Shown here: in pieces, positions 1-7,822 of the stretch
Layout: every line of letters starts with the position of its first letter
Position numbering within the stretch: position 1 is the stretch's first letter
Source of the DNA: Bacillota bacterium
Lineage (GTDB): Bacteria > Bacillota > Clostridia > Lachnospirales > Lachnospiraceae
NCBI GenBank assembly: GCA_023423045.1
Contig: JAFAGA010000081.1
Span: forward strand, 1 to 27,858
Direction: 5' to 3'
DNA: 27,858 nucleotides
Program-made: the position numbers and the translations under genes
The notes under the pieces: generated by a model
The model's input: only the letters and a program-made list of their open reading frames with translations
The model's database searches: none
What the model was told of the DNA's origin: nothing

Positions 1-461
1 TATCATCCAAATGATAAGCGGTAATATCTACAGGAACAGATTACCAAAAAGTATAGAAATATAATATAATGTTACGGGAAAAACAGTTATAATTATTCAT
101 TTTAGTATGTTATACTGAATAATATCCTCTAAATATGCAGTAAAATGGCAGGGTATTATGCAGGAAGTATATGAAACGGATAAAAGAGTGACAAGCCGGG
201 CGTGTTATGATAACAGCCATAATCGGCAAGCCGTATCGTTAATGAAAACATAGCTGTTAAAGCGGAATAGGTATAGGCGGATACTGCTAAGTATCAGCCA
301 TTATTGAATGTCTTTTTTTGTAAATCCAGTGGGAATTTGTGATTTTAGAGAAAAGAGCAGTGGAAGTATATGAAATAATAGGTGTGGGCTGTGTATACAA
401 TCGCATAAATGTATTATTTTCCAGTCACTTATAATAAAGGATAGATTGAGAAGGAGTGTAT
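1..461. other. Non-coding leader upstream of the sensor kinase
   Basis: No convincing gene is visible in these 461 bases. Dyads seen: TATCAT/ATGATA (1-6/11-16), GGTAAT/ATTACC (20-25/40-45, enclosing an ACAGGAACA motif), ATTATTC plus AGTAT against ATACT plus GAATAAT (92-123), TAACAGC/GCTGTTA (211-217/253-259), and GGC-G-GATACT/AGTATC-A-GCC (276-299), followed 10 bases later by a T-rich run (310-317). TATAAT boxes occur at 65-70 and 430-435, neither with a convincing -35. The segment may be a structured 5' leader or hold the terminator of an upstream gene; it matches no riboswitch class I recognise. Confidence 0.4.
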
Positions 462-1985
462 ATGGGGGCAGCCTTAGTAATAGACGATATAAAGGGAAAC
501 AGGGTTTTCATGACAAAATGTCTGGAGGAAGAGGGCTATCAGGTAACCTCTGTCAGTAATGGAATAGATGCGATAGACAGTATCAAGAACAATTCATATG
601 ATATTATTTTTCTTGATATGAAATTACCGGGAATGAGCGGTATGAACATACTGAAATGGATCAGGGAAAACCGGATCCGGGTTCCGGTCGCTGTGGTTAC
701 TGCCTATGGGACAGTTAATAATGCCATCGAGTCCTTGCAGCAGGGCGTGGTGGCATACATAAGAAAGCCTCTTTCAACCGAACGGTTTAAGAGGCATATT
801 GCTGAAATTAATGAAAAGCTGAAAAGCGGAGCGCAGGATGACGCAATAGGGAAGCTGGCAGAGCCGGAGGCGGCAAAGGAATATGAATATGCTCCGGCAA
901 AAAGGCTCGCAGACGACTTGATCTTAGATCAATTAAAACTGATATCAAAGAACCAGACTCTGACAAGCCTGTTTGATATTATCCCCAATACTGTTTTAAT
1001 TTTGAATAAGGAAAGGCAAATTTTGTACTCCAATTCCTATTTTCTTGAGCTGATCGGTTCGGATCAGGATAGGCCGGCGGGGCTGCGGCCCGGAGAGGTG
1101 CTAAACTGTATCCATGCATATGAAAATACAAATGGCTGCGGAACCACCGAGTGCTGCAGCGTCTGTGGTGCGGTGCAGGCAATTGTTCAGGCTCAGAAAA
1201 CCAAGGGCAGGGTGCAAAAGGAATGCCTGATGAATTATAAATCCGGTGATCTTGTTTTGAGCAGGGAGCTGCAGATAGTCGCAGTATCCGCGGATAATAT
1301 ACAGGAAGGTGCGACGATTTTTATTGCCAGGGATATCAGTGATGATAAGTTAAGAATGAATATGGAACGGTTATTCTTTCATGATTTGCTGAATACCTCA
1401 GGCTCCATCAAGGGGTTGGCTGAGTATGCGGAAAAGAAAATTGATCAAATAGACGAGATGCAGAAATATATGGGATACATTAATGATTCCACAAATTATA
1501 TGATTGATGAGATAAATTCCCAGAAGCTGTTACTGGCGGCGGAAAACAGGGAATTAAGTCTGAACATTTCCCGATTTTCTCTTAATGAAATAATATATTC
1601 CATCATGAGATATCATGAGGATACGAAGTTTGTATTTGACAGCGATGAGGATGTTAAAATTATCAGTGACAGGGCGCTTGTTCACCGCGTGGTTATGAAT
1701 ATGATAAAAAATGCAGTGGAGGCAGATGGGAGTATAATAACGATTTGTCTGGATACAAAGGCAGATGATGTAGAAATATCAGTCCATAATCGTAAAGCTA
1801 TGCCCAAGGAGGTTCAACTGCAGGTTTTTAAAAAATTCTTTTCAACAAAGGGAAAAGGGCGAGGAGTAGGTACCTATGGAATGAAATTAATCGGAGAGGG
1901 TTTTTTGAAAGGAAAAGTGTGGTTTGACAGTTCCTCGGATTTAGGGACCAGATTTACCTTTCGAATACCGTGTGTCTTGAATTAG
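462..1985 (+). CDS. Receiver-PAS-histidine kinase signalling protein
   Basis: A 507-residue cytoplasmic protein that probably autophosphorylates and passes phosphate to, or is modulated by, its own N-terminal receiver. The receiver (about 1-120) has acidic D8/D9, phosphoacceptor D52, T80 and K102. A PAS-like region (about 165-295) carries five cysteines, C216, C226, C231, C232 and C235, in a GCG...CC..CG arrangement. The dimerisation helix has an H-box HDLLN with H307, followed by a HATPase with an N-box (MNMIKNAVEA) and a G-box (GRGVGTYGMKL). The start is placed at ATG 462, six bases after AAGGAG (451-456); an in-frame GTG at 456 overlaps that ribosome site. No transmembrane segment is seen, so it senses something cytoplasmic. 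It is followed 31 bases later by a diguanylate cyclase, suggesting the kinase feeds c-di-GMP signalling. Domain calls are firm; the signal is unknown. Confidence 0.88.
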   Translation: MGAALVIDDIKGNRVFMTKCLEEEGYQVTSVSNGIDAIDSIKNNSYDIIFLDMKLPGMSGMNILKWIRENRIRVPVAVVTAYGTVNNAIESLQQGVVAYIRKPLSTERFKRHIAEINEKLKSGAQDDAIGKLAEPEAAKEYEYAPAKRLADDLILDQLKLISKNQTLTSLFDIIPNTVLILNKERQILYSNSYFLELIGSDQDRPAGLRPGEVLNCIHAYENTNGCGTTECCSVCGAVQAIVQAQKTKGRVQKECLMNYKSGDLVLSRELQIVAVSADNIQEGATIFIARDISDDKLRMNMERLFFHDLLNTSGSIKGLAEYAEKKIDQIDEMQKYMGYINDSTNYMIDEINSQKLLLAAENRELSLNISRFSLNEIIYSIMRYHEDTKFVFDSDEDVKIISDRALVHRVVMNMIKNAVEADGSIITICLDTKADDVEISVHNRKAMPKEVQLQVFKKFFSTKGKGRGVGTYGMKLIGEGFLKGKVWFDSSSDLGTRFTFRIPCVLN

Positions 1986-2016
1986 TCCCGATTTTAAGAA
2001 GGAACGGAGAGACCAG

Positions 2017-2775
2017 ATGAATTTGAGATTGGAAAAATTGCAGAAGACCGAGAAGCTGTCATGTATTATCATAATCCTTTTTGTCTGTCTGGGCTGTCTT
2101 GCAGGGCGCTGCATAACTGCAAAAATGCTGACAGGAATGCTTTTGTGTCTGATTCTTTTTTTGCTGCTGATTAACCGATACCTGATGAAAAGCGCGGCAG
2201 GAATAATAAAAGAGGCGGAAGAGGAGAGCGCTGTATATCGGGAATATGCGCTGAGGGATCCGCTGACCGGAGCATATTCGAGGCTGCTTTACGAGGTAAA
2301 GGACAGTCAGAACCGATACCGGTTTTTGTCGGGGCTGTGTGAGCCGCTGACGGTAGTCATGATTGATATCGACGGTTTTAAATATATCAACGATACCTAT
2401 GGGCATCTGGAGGGAGACAGGGTTTTGAGTCATATCGCCCGTGTCATTCAGGATAATATCAGGGAAAAGGACCGGTTAATCCGGTACGGCGGAGATGAAT
2501 TCATACTCCTTTTAAGCTGCTGTGGTAAAAATGGCTGTACCGAAAGGGACTGTGGAAAGAAGAATTGCTGTGAATTGGGTTGTAATGAAACAAAACAGAA
2601 TCTCCTGATGGCAGAGATTGAACAGCTAATTAATAAAGAGATCGTGAAAGAGCCGCTGGGGCTCTCATATGGTGCGTACCGGATGAAAGCAGGAGATACT
2701 ATGGAGACAGCGATTGTGGAAGCAGATAAAAAAATGTATTGGAATAAGAGACAGAAAAGAAGAGCGGTACTTTAG
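2017..2775 (+). CDS. Membrane-anchored GGDEF diguanylate cyclase with Cys-rich insertion
   Basis: A 252-residue protein predicted to make cyclic di-GMP from two GTP. Two membrane helices (about 15-32 and 38-53) are followed by a short linker and a GGDEF domain (about 80-250). The metal-binding IDID (D117, D119), the substrate motif KYINDTYGH and an intact GGDEF (158-162) are present. An RxxD inhibitory site (R149-D152) lies exactly five residues before GGDEF, so product feedback is expected. Directly after the active-site strand there is an unusual insertion with seven cysteines in 22 residues (168, 169, 174, 179, 184, 185, 189), not part of a standard GGDEF fold, which could bind metal or react to redox state (inference). 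There is no separate periplasmic sensor domain. The gene is probably co-transcribed with the upstream kinase and downstream EAL-HDOD gene. Confidence 0.9.
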   Translation: MNLRLEKLQKTEKLSCIIIILFVCLGCLAGRCITAKMLTGMLLCLILFLLLINRYLMKSAAGIIKEAEEESAVYREYALRDPLTGAYSRLLYEVKDSQNRYRFLSGLCEPLTVVMIDIDGFKYINDTYGHLEGDRVLSHIARVIQDNIREKDRLIRYGGDEFILLLSCCGKNGCTERDCGKKNCCELGCNETKQNLLMAEIEQLINKEIVKEPLGLSYGAYRMKAGDTMETAIVEADKKMYWNKRQKRRAVL

Positions 2776-2878
2776 CAGCTGGTGTACAAAATATGCGTCT
2801 GGACCTGAAATAAGTGCATAAAATAGCCGTCGGATTCGAGGATGGCTGGTAATTACTTAGGAAAAGGGGTTGGCAAAG

Positions 2879-4090
2879 ATGTACATTGCCCGGCAGGCAA
2901 TATTTAACCGTTCGTTGAAGGTCTATGGTTATGAACTGTTGTTTCGGGGAGGAATCGGATCCATCGGATTTGACGGAGTATCCCCGGTGCAGGCTTCGGC
3001 ATCTGTGCTGGGAAGCTTGTTTGAGAATGGAATTCATCAGATTACTGATGATAAGATGGCCTTTATCAATTTTGACAGCGAGCTGCTTCAATCGGACACC
3101 GTCGAGTTGATTGAACCGGATCGATTGGTCATAGAGGTTCTGGAGGATACCTGTGTTGATGAAGCGTTGATTCAAAGGATTTTAACCTTGAAGGAAAAAG
3201 GCTATAAAATTGCCCTTGATGATTTTGATGAAAGCCGCAGTACCAATGAGCTGATACCATATGCGGATATCATCAAGTATGATATTATTGCAACGCCCCT
3301 GAATCAGATCAAAGGGGATGTCAAACAAATGCTCGCCAAGAAAAAAATTCTGTTGGCGGAGAAAATAGAAACAGAAGAGGAATTTAAGAAAGCGAAGAGT
3401 ATGGGCTTTCATTTATTCCAGGGCTTTTTCTTCAGCAAGCCCTGCCTTATATCAAGATCCCGGACTCTTACAACAGTTAAATCACAATACACCAAAATAA
3501 TATCGGAGCTTAAGAAGGAGGACGCCTCGTTTCAGGCACTGGCTGATATTATTGAAAAAGATGCGTCTCTGGCCTATCGGCTGGTCCGAGTGTCCAGCGC
3601 AAGAGCGGGAAAAGATATGATTTATACCATAAGGCAGGCGCTGGTTTATATGGGGCTGAAGGAGATTGAACGTTGGATTAGTGTACTGATGATGCAGGAG
3701 TTGAATCATTTGAAGCCGGACGAACTGATGCGGGTTTCTCTGATAAGATCAAAATTTGCCGAGCAGACGGCCCTTCATAGTAAGGTAAGAGATCTAAGAT
3801 ATGAGGCTTCAATTATGGGATTGTTTTCTACGATTGATGCAATGTTGGACCAGTCAATGAAGGACGCGCTGGAGAATATTTCACTACCGGTTACGATTAT
3901 GGATGCATTGATAAAGAATGACGGGGTTCTGTACCCCATTTACCGACTTGTCACAGAGTACGAAAAAGGAGACTGGAGCGGAGCGGAAGAAAGCATGAAA
4001 GAGCTAAAGCTCCAGAAAGATGAGATATACCATGATTATCTGCTGGCGGTAAAGTGGACAAAAGAAATAATGGATACAATCGGAGATTAA
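2879..4090 (+). CDS. EAL-HDOD (YuxH-type) c-di-GMP signalling protein
   Basis: A 403-residue protein with an N-terminal EAL-type domain (about 1-200) and a C-terminal HDOD domain (about 200-395). Motifs typical of the YuxH-like family are visible: IARQAIFNRSLKVYGYELLFR at the start, IEVLED, ALDDFDES, the conserved lysine of LAEKIET and LFQGFFFSKP at the domain boundary. Several family members are c-di-GMP effectors rather than active phosphodiesterases; the DDF is present but followed by D instead of G, so activity cannot be decided. The start is placed at ATG 2879, nine bases after AAAGGGG; an upstream in-frame TTG at 2870 abuts the same site. The 103-base gap after the cyclase contains a G-U-tolerant stem AGCCGTC/GATGGCT (2825-2847), so expression may be partly separate. 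It completes a kinase, cyclase and EAL trio. Confidence 0.88.
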   Translation: MYIARQAIFNRSLKVYGYELLFRGGIGSIGFDGVSPVQASASVLGSLFENGIHQITDDKMAFINFDSELLQSDTVELIEPDRLVIEVLEDTCVDEALIQRILTLKEKGYKIALDDFDESRSTNELIPYADIIKYDIIATPLNQIKGDVKQMLAKKKILLAEKIETEEEFKKAKSMGFHLFQGFFFSKPCLISRSRTLTTVKSQYTKIISELKKEDASFQALADIIEKDASLAYRLVRVSSARAGKDMIYTIRQALVYMGLKEIERWISVLMMQELNHLKPDELMRVSLIRSKFAEQTALHSKVRDLRYEASIMGLFSTIDAMLDQSMKDALENISLPVTIMDALIKNDGVLYPIYRLVTEYEKGDWSGAEESMKELKLQKDEIYHDYLLAVKWTKEIMDTIGD

Positions 4091-4140
4091 GAACGGATAT
4101 GGGCTCTCATTCCGGATGAAAATCCCCTGATTTACTTAAC

Positions 4141-4177
4141 GGGCAGGAGGCAGATAAAAAGTATCTGCCTCCTACCC
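4141..4177. terminator. Bidirectional hairpin between convergent genes
   Basis: A 12-bp perfect stem AGGAGGCAGATA/TATCTGCCTCCT with loop AAAAG, extended by GGG/CCC across a C/A mismatch. It lies between the EAL-HDOD stop (4090) and the reverse-strand aldo/keto reductase stop (4232). The U-run is weak on both sides, so termination rests on stem strength. Confidence 0.7.
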
Positions 4178-4231
4178 GATTCTGTGCTGTTATTATAGAT
4201 AAGAGCCTCAACAACAGACTTCATGGAGAGC

Positions 4232-5086
4232 TTAGAAGATTAACTCATTTGCAGCTTCTTCAGCCTCACGGCGCAGCATCACCCATTCTTCCTCCGTAAG
4301 AGCTTCGGTATAACACCGGTCCACATGATCCAGCATGAAAGAAAAGTGCTCAAAGTTACCGGGCGGAACCAGTGTCTGCGCCCCCTTTAAAACCGCATAT
4401 TTCATGGCGGCAACACTCAGAGCTTCATTGCCCCAGATGGGCTGGCACCAGGACTTGGGATAGAGACGTTCCTCTCCTTCCCGCCACTTGCGGCGAACCA
4501 GTGATTTCATGCCAAGAAGGCCGATCCCCTTTTCCTTCACTGCCTCGGAGATGCGATCTCCCCAGCCGCGCTGGATACCCAGCGCCCAATTGAGCGGAAA
4601 AAGCACCGTGTCAAAATCAAACATGGAAAGAGCACGCAGCGCAATATCTTCGTTGTGGGCAGAAAATCCGATGTTACGGATAACACCGTCACGCTTCGCC
4701 TTGAGGATGGTTTCCATTGCGCCTCCGGAACCGAAGGCACGATCCAGATCCTCGTCTGTGGTCAGCGCGTGCAGCTGGTAGACGTCGAAGTAATCGGTTC
4801 CCAGTTTTCGGAGGGAATCCTCCAGCTTTTCCCGTGCACCTTTTGCACTGCGTTCCTCGGTCTTGCATGCAAGAAACACATCTTTACGATAGGGTGCGAG
4901 AGCAGGGCCGAGACGCTCCTCCGCATTTCCATAGGTTGGTGCGACATCAAAATAGTTGATACCTGCATCAATGGCCCGGGCCACATACTCGTTAGCCTGT
5001 GCCTGAGTTTCGTCCGTGTTAATAATGCCGCCGAATACGACGGCTGAAGTGCGAATGCCGGTTTTGCCCAGCGGATGATATAACAT
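4232..5086 (-). CDS. Aldo/keto reductase
   Basis: A 284-residue NAD(P)H-dependent oxidoreductase of the aldo/keto reductase superfamily, (beta/alpha)8 barrel, cytoplasmic. The catalytic tetrad is complete: D47 and Y52 (FDVAPTYGNAEERLG), K75 (LACKTE) and H106 (YQLHAL). The C-terminus is slightly short and the coenzyme-binding segment after residue 200 is not diagnostic of NADH versus NADPH. Two in-frame ATGs lie six bases apart; the GGAGG at 5094-5098 is one base from the first (5092) and seven from the second (5086), so the second is preferred. It is transcribed divergently from the mannosidase operon, which makes a role in sugar or sugar-alcohol metabolism possible, but the substrate is unknown. 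Confidence 0.9.
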   Translation of the reverse strand: MLYHPLGKTGIRTSAVVFGGIINTDETQAQANEYVARAIDAGINYFDVAPTYGNAEERLGPALAPYRKDVFLACKTEERSAKGAREKLEDSLRKLGTDYFDVYQLHALTTDEDLDRAFGSGGAMETILKAKRDGVIRNIGFSAHNEDIALRALSMFDFDTVLFPLNWALGIQRGWGDRISEAVKEKGIGLLGMKSLVRRKWREGEERLYPKSWCQPIWGNEALSVAAMKYAVLKGAQTLVPPGNFEHFSFMLDHVDRCYTEALTEEEWVMLRREAEEAANELIF

Positions 5087-5114
5087 ATGCATACCTCCTC
5101 CATATGATAATTTT

Positions 5115-5143
5115 ATAATAGCACTACAGGTTTATTCCTGCAA
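5115..5143 (-). promoter_or_regulatory. Promoter of the aldo/keto reductase gene
   Basis: Read on the minus strand: TTGCAG, 17-base spacer, TATTAT. It starts transcription about 20 bases upstream of the ribosome site, back to back with the glycosidase operon promoter. Confidence 0.6.
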
Positions 5144-5168
5144 GTATTGCTGCTTTTATAAAATATAG

Positions 5169-5197
5169 TTGACAGCAAAAAAGGCAAATGCTATCAT
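5169..5197 (+). promoter_or_regulatory. Promoter of the GH38-ROK-GntR-PMI operon
   Basis: A consensus TTGACA (5169-5174), 17-base spacer and TATCAT (5192-5197). The predicted start near 5204 gives a leader of about 130 bases before the first gene. Confidence 0.75.
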
Positions 5198-5206
5198 AGA
5201 CGTACG

Positions 5207-5220
5207 AACGTTATAATGTT
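5207..5220. promoter_or_regulatory. Candidate operator for the operon's GntR repressor
   Basis: AACGTTATAATGTT is a 14-base near-perfect palindrome (one mismatched pair) just downstream of the predicted transcription start, where a repressor would block initiation or clearance. Assignment to the GntR/UTRA protein encoded in the same operon is inference. Confidence 0.4.
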
Positions 5221-5332
5221 TGAACAATATATCTATTGCATCTGTTTCAACAATTTCATTATACTTAGTATTGGATAAGAATCCTGATGCAGGCACGCCA
5301 TATCAAAGCAAATAGAAAGGAAAGCGTTCTCT

Positions 5333-7783
5333 ATGAAAAATTGGACAATCTATGTGATTCACCACTCCCATACGGATATCGGGTATACGGAGCGTCAAGA
5401 AAAGCTGATGAATTATCATAAGGATTTTATTTTGCAGGCAATTCGTATTCTTGATGAGATTCATTCCGGCAGCCGTAAGGGGTGCGAGGGTTTTAAATGG
5501 CAGTGTGAGAACCAGTGGCAGATCGAAAATTTCTATGCCAATGCCACGACGGAGCAGAAAGAGAAATTTGAGAAGTATGTAAAATCCGGTGAAATCGGAC
5601 TCTCCGGCAATTATTTGAATATGACGGAGCTGGTTGACCGGGAGGTTTTGCTTACCAGAACAAGGAAAGCAAAAAACTACGGAGAACGTATCGGCATACC
5701 CGTAAAAAGCGGAATGTCCGCCGATATTAACGGATATGCATGGGGGTATCCTGACGTGCTGGGTGAATGCGGAGTGGAAAATCTCCTATGTGCGCTTCAT
5801 CCCCATCATGGCATGTTTGCGTTATACCGGAAGCAGCAGCCTTTCTATTGGCAGGGGCCGAAAAAGAACAAGGTTTTGGTCTGGCAAAGCGACCATTACC
5901 ATACAGGCAATGAAATGTTTCTTTGTCCGCAGGGAGGAACTTCCTATCTGCTATACGATGACATCCGTGAGGAGCTGAGCGGAGGGATCCGAACCTCAGG
6001 CCCTGAGGAGACTAAGAGGTATGAGCTTCGAATCGCACAGACAAGAATTGAAAGATATGCGGATAACCTTGAGAAAGAGGGATACCCCTATGATTTCTTT
6101 CCGCTCATGGTATCGGGTGTAATCTCGGATAATGCACCTCCCAATGCGGAGATTGCAAGAAGAATCAATGATCTGAACAAAAGCTTTGCCGGTAAAATAA
6201 CGATACAGATGGTTACTCTGGATGATTTCTTCGATAAGGTGAGGAGCAGTCAGACAGACATTCCGACCTATGAAGGAGATTTTACCGATTGGTGGGCAGA
6301 CGGTGTCGGCTCCACACCGAATTCCGTAAAAATATGCAGGGAGGCCCAGAGAAAGTATGATCTCTGCAAGAAGCTTGATGCAGAAAATAAGCTTGGCAGC
6401 GCAGAGCTGATGGAAAAAGCAGCGGAGAACATTATGCTTTACGCAGAGCATACCTGGGGCTATTCCTCCTCCATCTCGGAACCCTGGGATTCCCTGGTTG
6501 CCTGCCTGGAGAAGAAGAAGGATGCCTATGCCATCAATGCCAATACGGATATCTCAAGAAATCTTGACTTGATCCTCTCGAAGCTGGGTGAGGTCTCAAT
6601 TGATGCGGAAAAGCACCAAAGATATAAGGTGATCAATCCCCATCCCTTCCGGTATCGGGGAATTGTGAAGCTGTATATTGAGTATTGGGAATATCTTGAC
6701 GGAAACACTCTGAATCCCAAGGCGAGGATCGAGGCCTATGAGGAAAAAACCGGTGAAAGGCTTCCATGCCAGGGACATGGGATCTCCAGAGCCCATGAGG
6801 TCGAGGTGGCGGTTGATCTGGCGCCCCGGGAAGAGAAGGTAATCAAGTTAAAGCAGAGCTTTGAGAATACGAGCACCATTCGTAACCATGCCTATATCGG
6901 AGCGGAGGGCATTGAAGATCTTGCGTCGTCAGACGGGAAATATCTTGAGACCCCCTTCCTGGTTGAAACGGATTATTTCAAGGTGGAGTTTTCCGCGGAG
7001 AAAGGGATTGCCTCTATTCTCGATAAGAAGACCGGCCGGATTATCACAGAGGAAGCCGGGACAGGTGCTTTCTCAGGCATCTATGAATTTACTCCGATGA
7101 AGGATGGTAATCCATGCGAGGTAAGGCGGAAGATGGGAAGAAATCGCTGCAGCATGGCGACACGTAGAAGTGTCTCAAAGCTCTCGGATGTTGCGATCGT
7201 TGACAGCGGAGAGGTATATGTAACTGCAAAGCTGTCCTATGAGCTCCCAGGCACCGGATATTACAGCGTGTTTTTAAAGATCTATAAGGTTGCGCCCATA
7301 ATTGAAGCAAGGGTCTGCCTGCATAAGAACAGTGTATGGGAGCCGGAGAATCTCTATGTTGCATTGCCTTTTATCATGCAGGGCAAGGGAGAAACCTATG
7401 TGGACAAGACCGGCTGCATCCTGCGCCCAGGTATTGACCAGCTTCCCGGTTCCTGCCAGAATTTCTATCTTATTCAGAACGGTATGGTGAGAACAGGCGA
7501 AGACAGCGACATTATCATTTGCACCAGAGACGCTCCGCTGATCTCCTTTGGAAAGCGTGAAGCTGCACCAATTAAGCTTTGTGACGGCAGGAATGAAGCG
7601 CTTAATAGCGGGACACCCTATTCCTGGATTATGAATAACTTCTGGGAGACGAATTTTAAAGCGGATTTGGGCGGCTTCTATGAATTTGTGTATACGGTAA
7701 TCACAGATAAGTATGAATCACCCCAACAAGCGCTGGAATATTGCAAGGCAGTCAACGAAGGCGTATTAGGGTTTTATATTTAA
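5333..7783 (+). CDS. GH38-type glycosidase (probable alpha-mannosidase)
   Basis: An 816-residue protein without signal peptide, so cytoplasmic. The four residues expected of a GH38 zinc and catalytic centre can be placed: H13 and D15 in HSHTDIGY, D131 in MSADINGYAWG as nucleophile/zinc ligand, and H373 in AEHTWGY. Their order and rough spacing agree with known GH38 enzymes. The middle helical and C-terminal beta-sandwich regions follow. Members of the family hydrolyse alpha-mannosides using zinc; this sequence is divergent, so another hexoside is possible. It leads an operon with a ROK kinase 39 bases downstream, a GntR repressor and a mannose-6-phosphate isomerase, which supports mannoside breakdown after uptake. 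The start at ATG 5333 is preceded by AAAGGAAAGCG. Confidence 0.85.
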   Translation: MKNWTIYVIHHSHTDIGYTERQEKLMNYHKDFILQAIRILDEIHSGSRKGCEGFKWQCENQWQIENFYANATTEQKEKFEKYVKSGEIGLSGNYLNMTELVDREVLLTRTRKAKNYGERIGIPVKSGMSADINGYAWGYPDVLGECGVENLLCALHPHHGMFALYRKQQPFYWQGPKKNKVLVWQSDHYHTGNEMFLCPQGGTSYLLYDDIREELSGGIRTSGPEETKRYELRIAQTRIERYADNLEKEGYPYDFFPLMVSGVISDNAPPNAEIARRINDLNKSFAGKITIQMVTLDDFFDKVRSSQTDIPTYEGDFTDWWADGVGSTPNSVKICREAQRKYDLCKKLDAENKLGSAELMEKAAENIMLYAEHTWGYSSSISEPWDSLVACLEKKKDAYAINANTDISRNLDLILSKLGEVSIDAEKHQRYKVINPHPFRYRGIVKLYIEYWEYLDGNTLNPKARIEAYEEKTGERLPCQGHGISRAHEVEVAVDLAPREEKVIKLKQSFENTSTIRNHAYIGAEGIEDLASSDGKYLETPFLVETDYFKVEFSAEKGIASILDKKTGRIITEEAGTGAFSGIYEFTPMKDGNPCEVRRKMGRNRCSMATRRSVSKLSDVAIVDSGEVYVTAKLSYELPGTGYYSVFLKIYKVAPIIEARVCLHKNSVWEPENLYVALPFIMQGKGETYVDKTGCILRPGIDQLPGSCQNFYLIQNGMVRTGEDSDIIICTRDAPLISFGKREAAPIKLCDGRNEALNSGTPYSWIMNNFWETNFKADLGGFYEFVYTVITDKYESPQQALEYCKAVNEGVLGFYI

Positions 7784-7822
7784 TCTCATCAGGCTGCACG
7801 AAGCAGCAAAATGGAGGCCGAT

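Noticed and set aside
180..320. c-di-GMP riboswitch in the kinase leader
   Set aside because: I could not find the conserved core sequences of either known class.
2699..3175. A 158-codon reverse-strand frame across the cyclase/EAL junction
   Set aside because: It runs antisense to the ends of two well-supported genes and has no recognisable domain.
4372..5047. Several plus-strand open frames up to 130 codons inside the aldo/keto reductase gene
   Set aside because: They are antisense to a gene with a complete catalytic tetrad, lack ribosome sites and show no family motifs.
5318..5333. CcpA (cre)-like GGAAAGCGTTCTCT before the GH38 gene
   Set aside because: Too many mismatches to the consensus and it coincides with the ribosome binding site.
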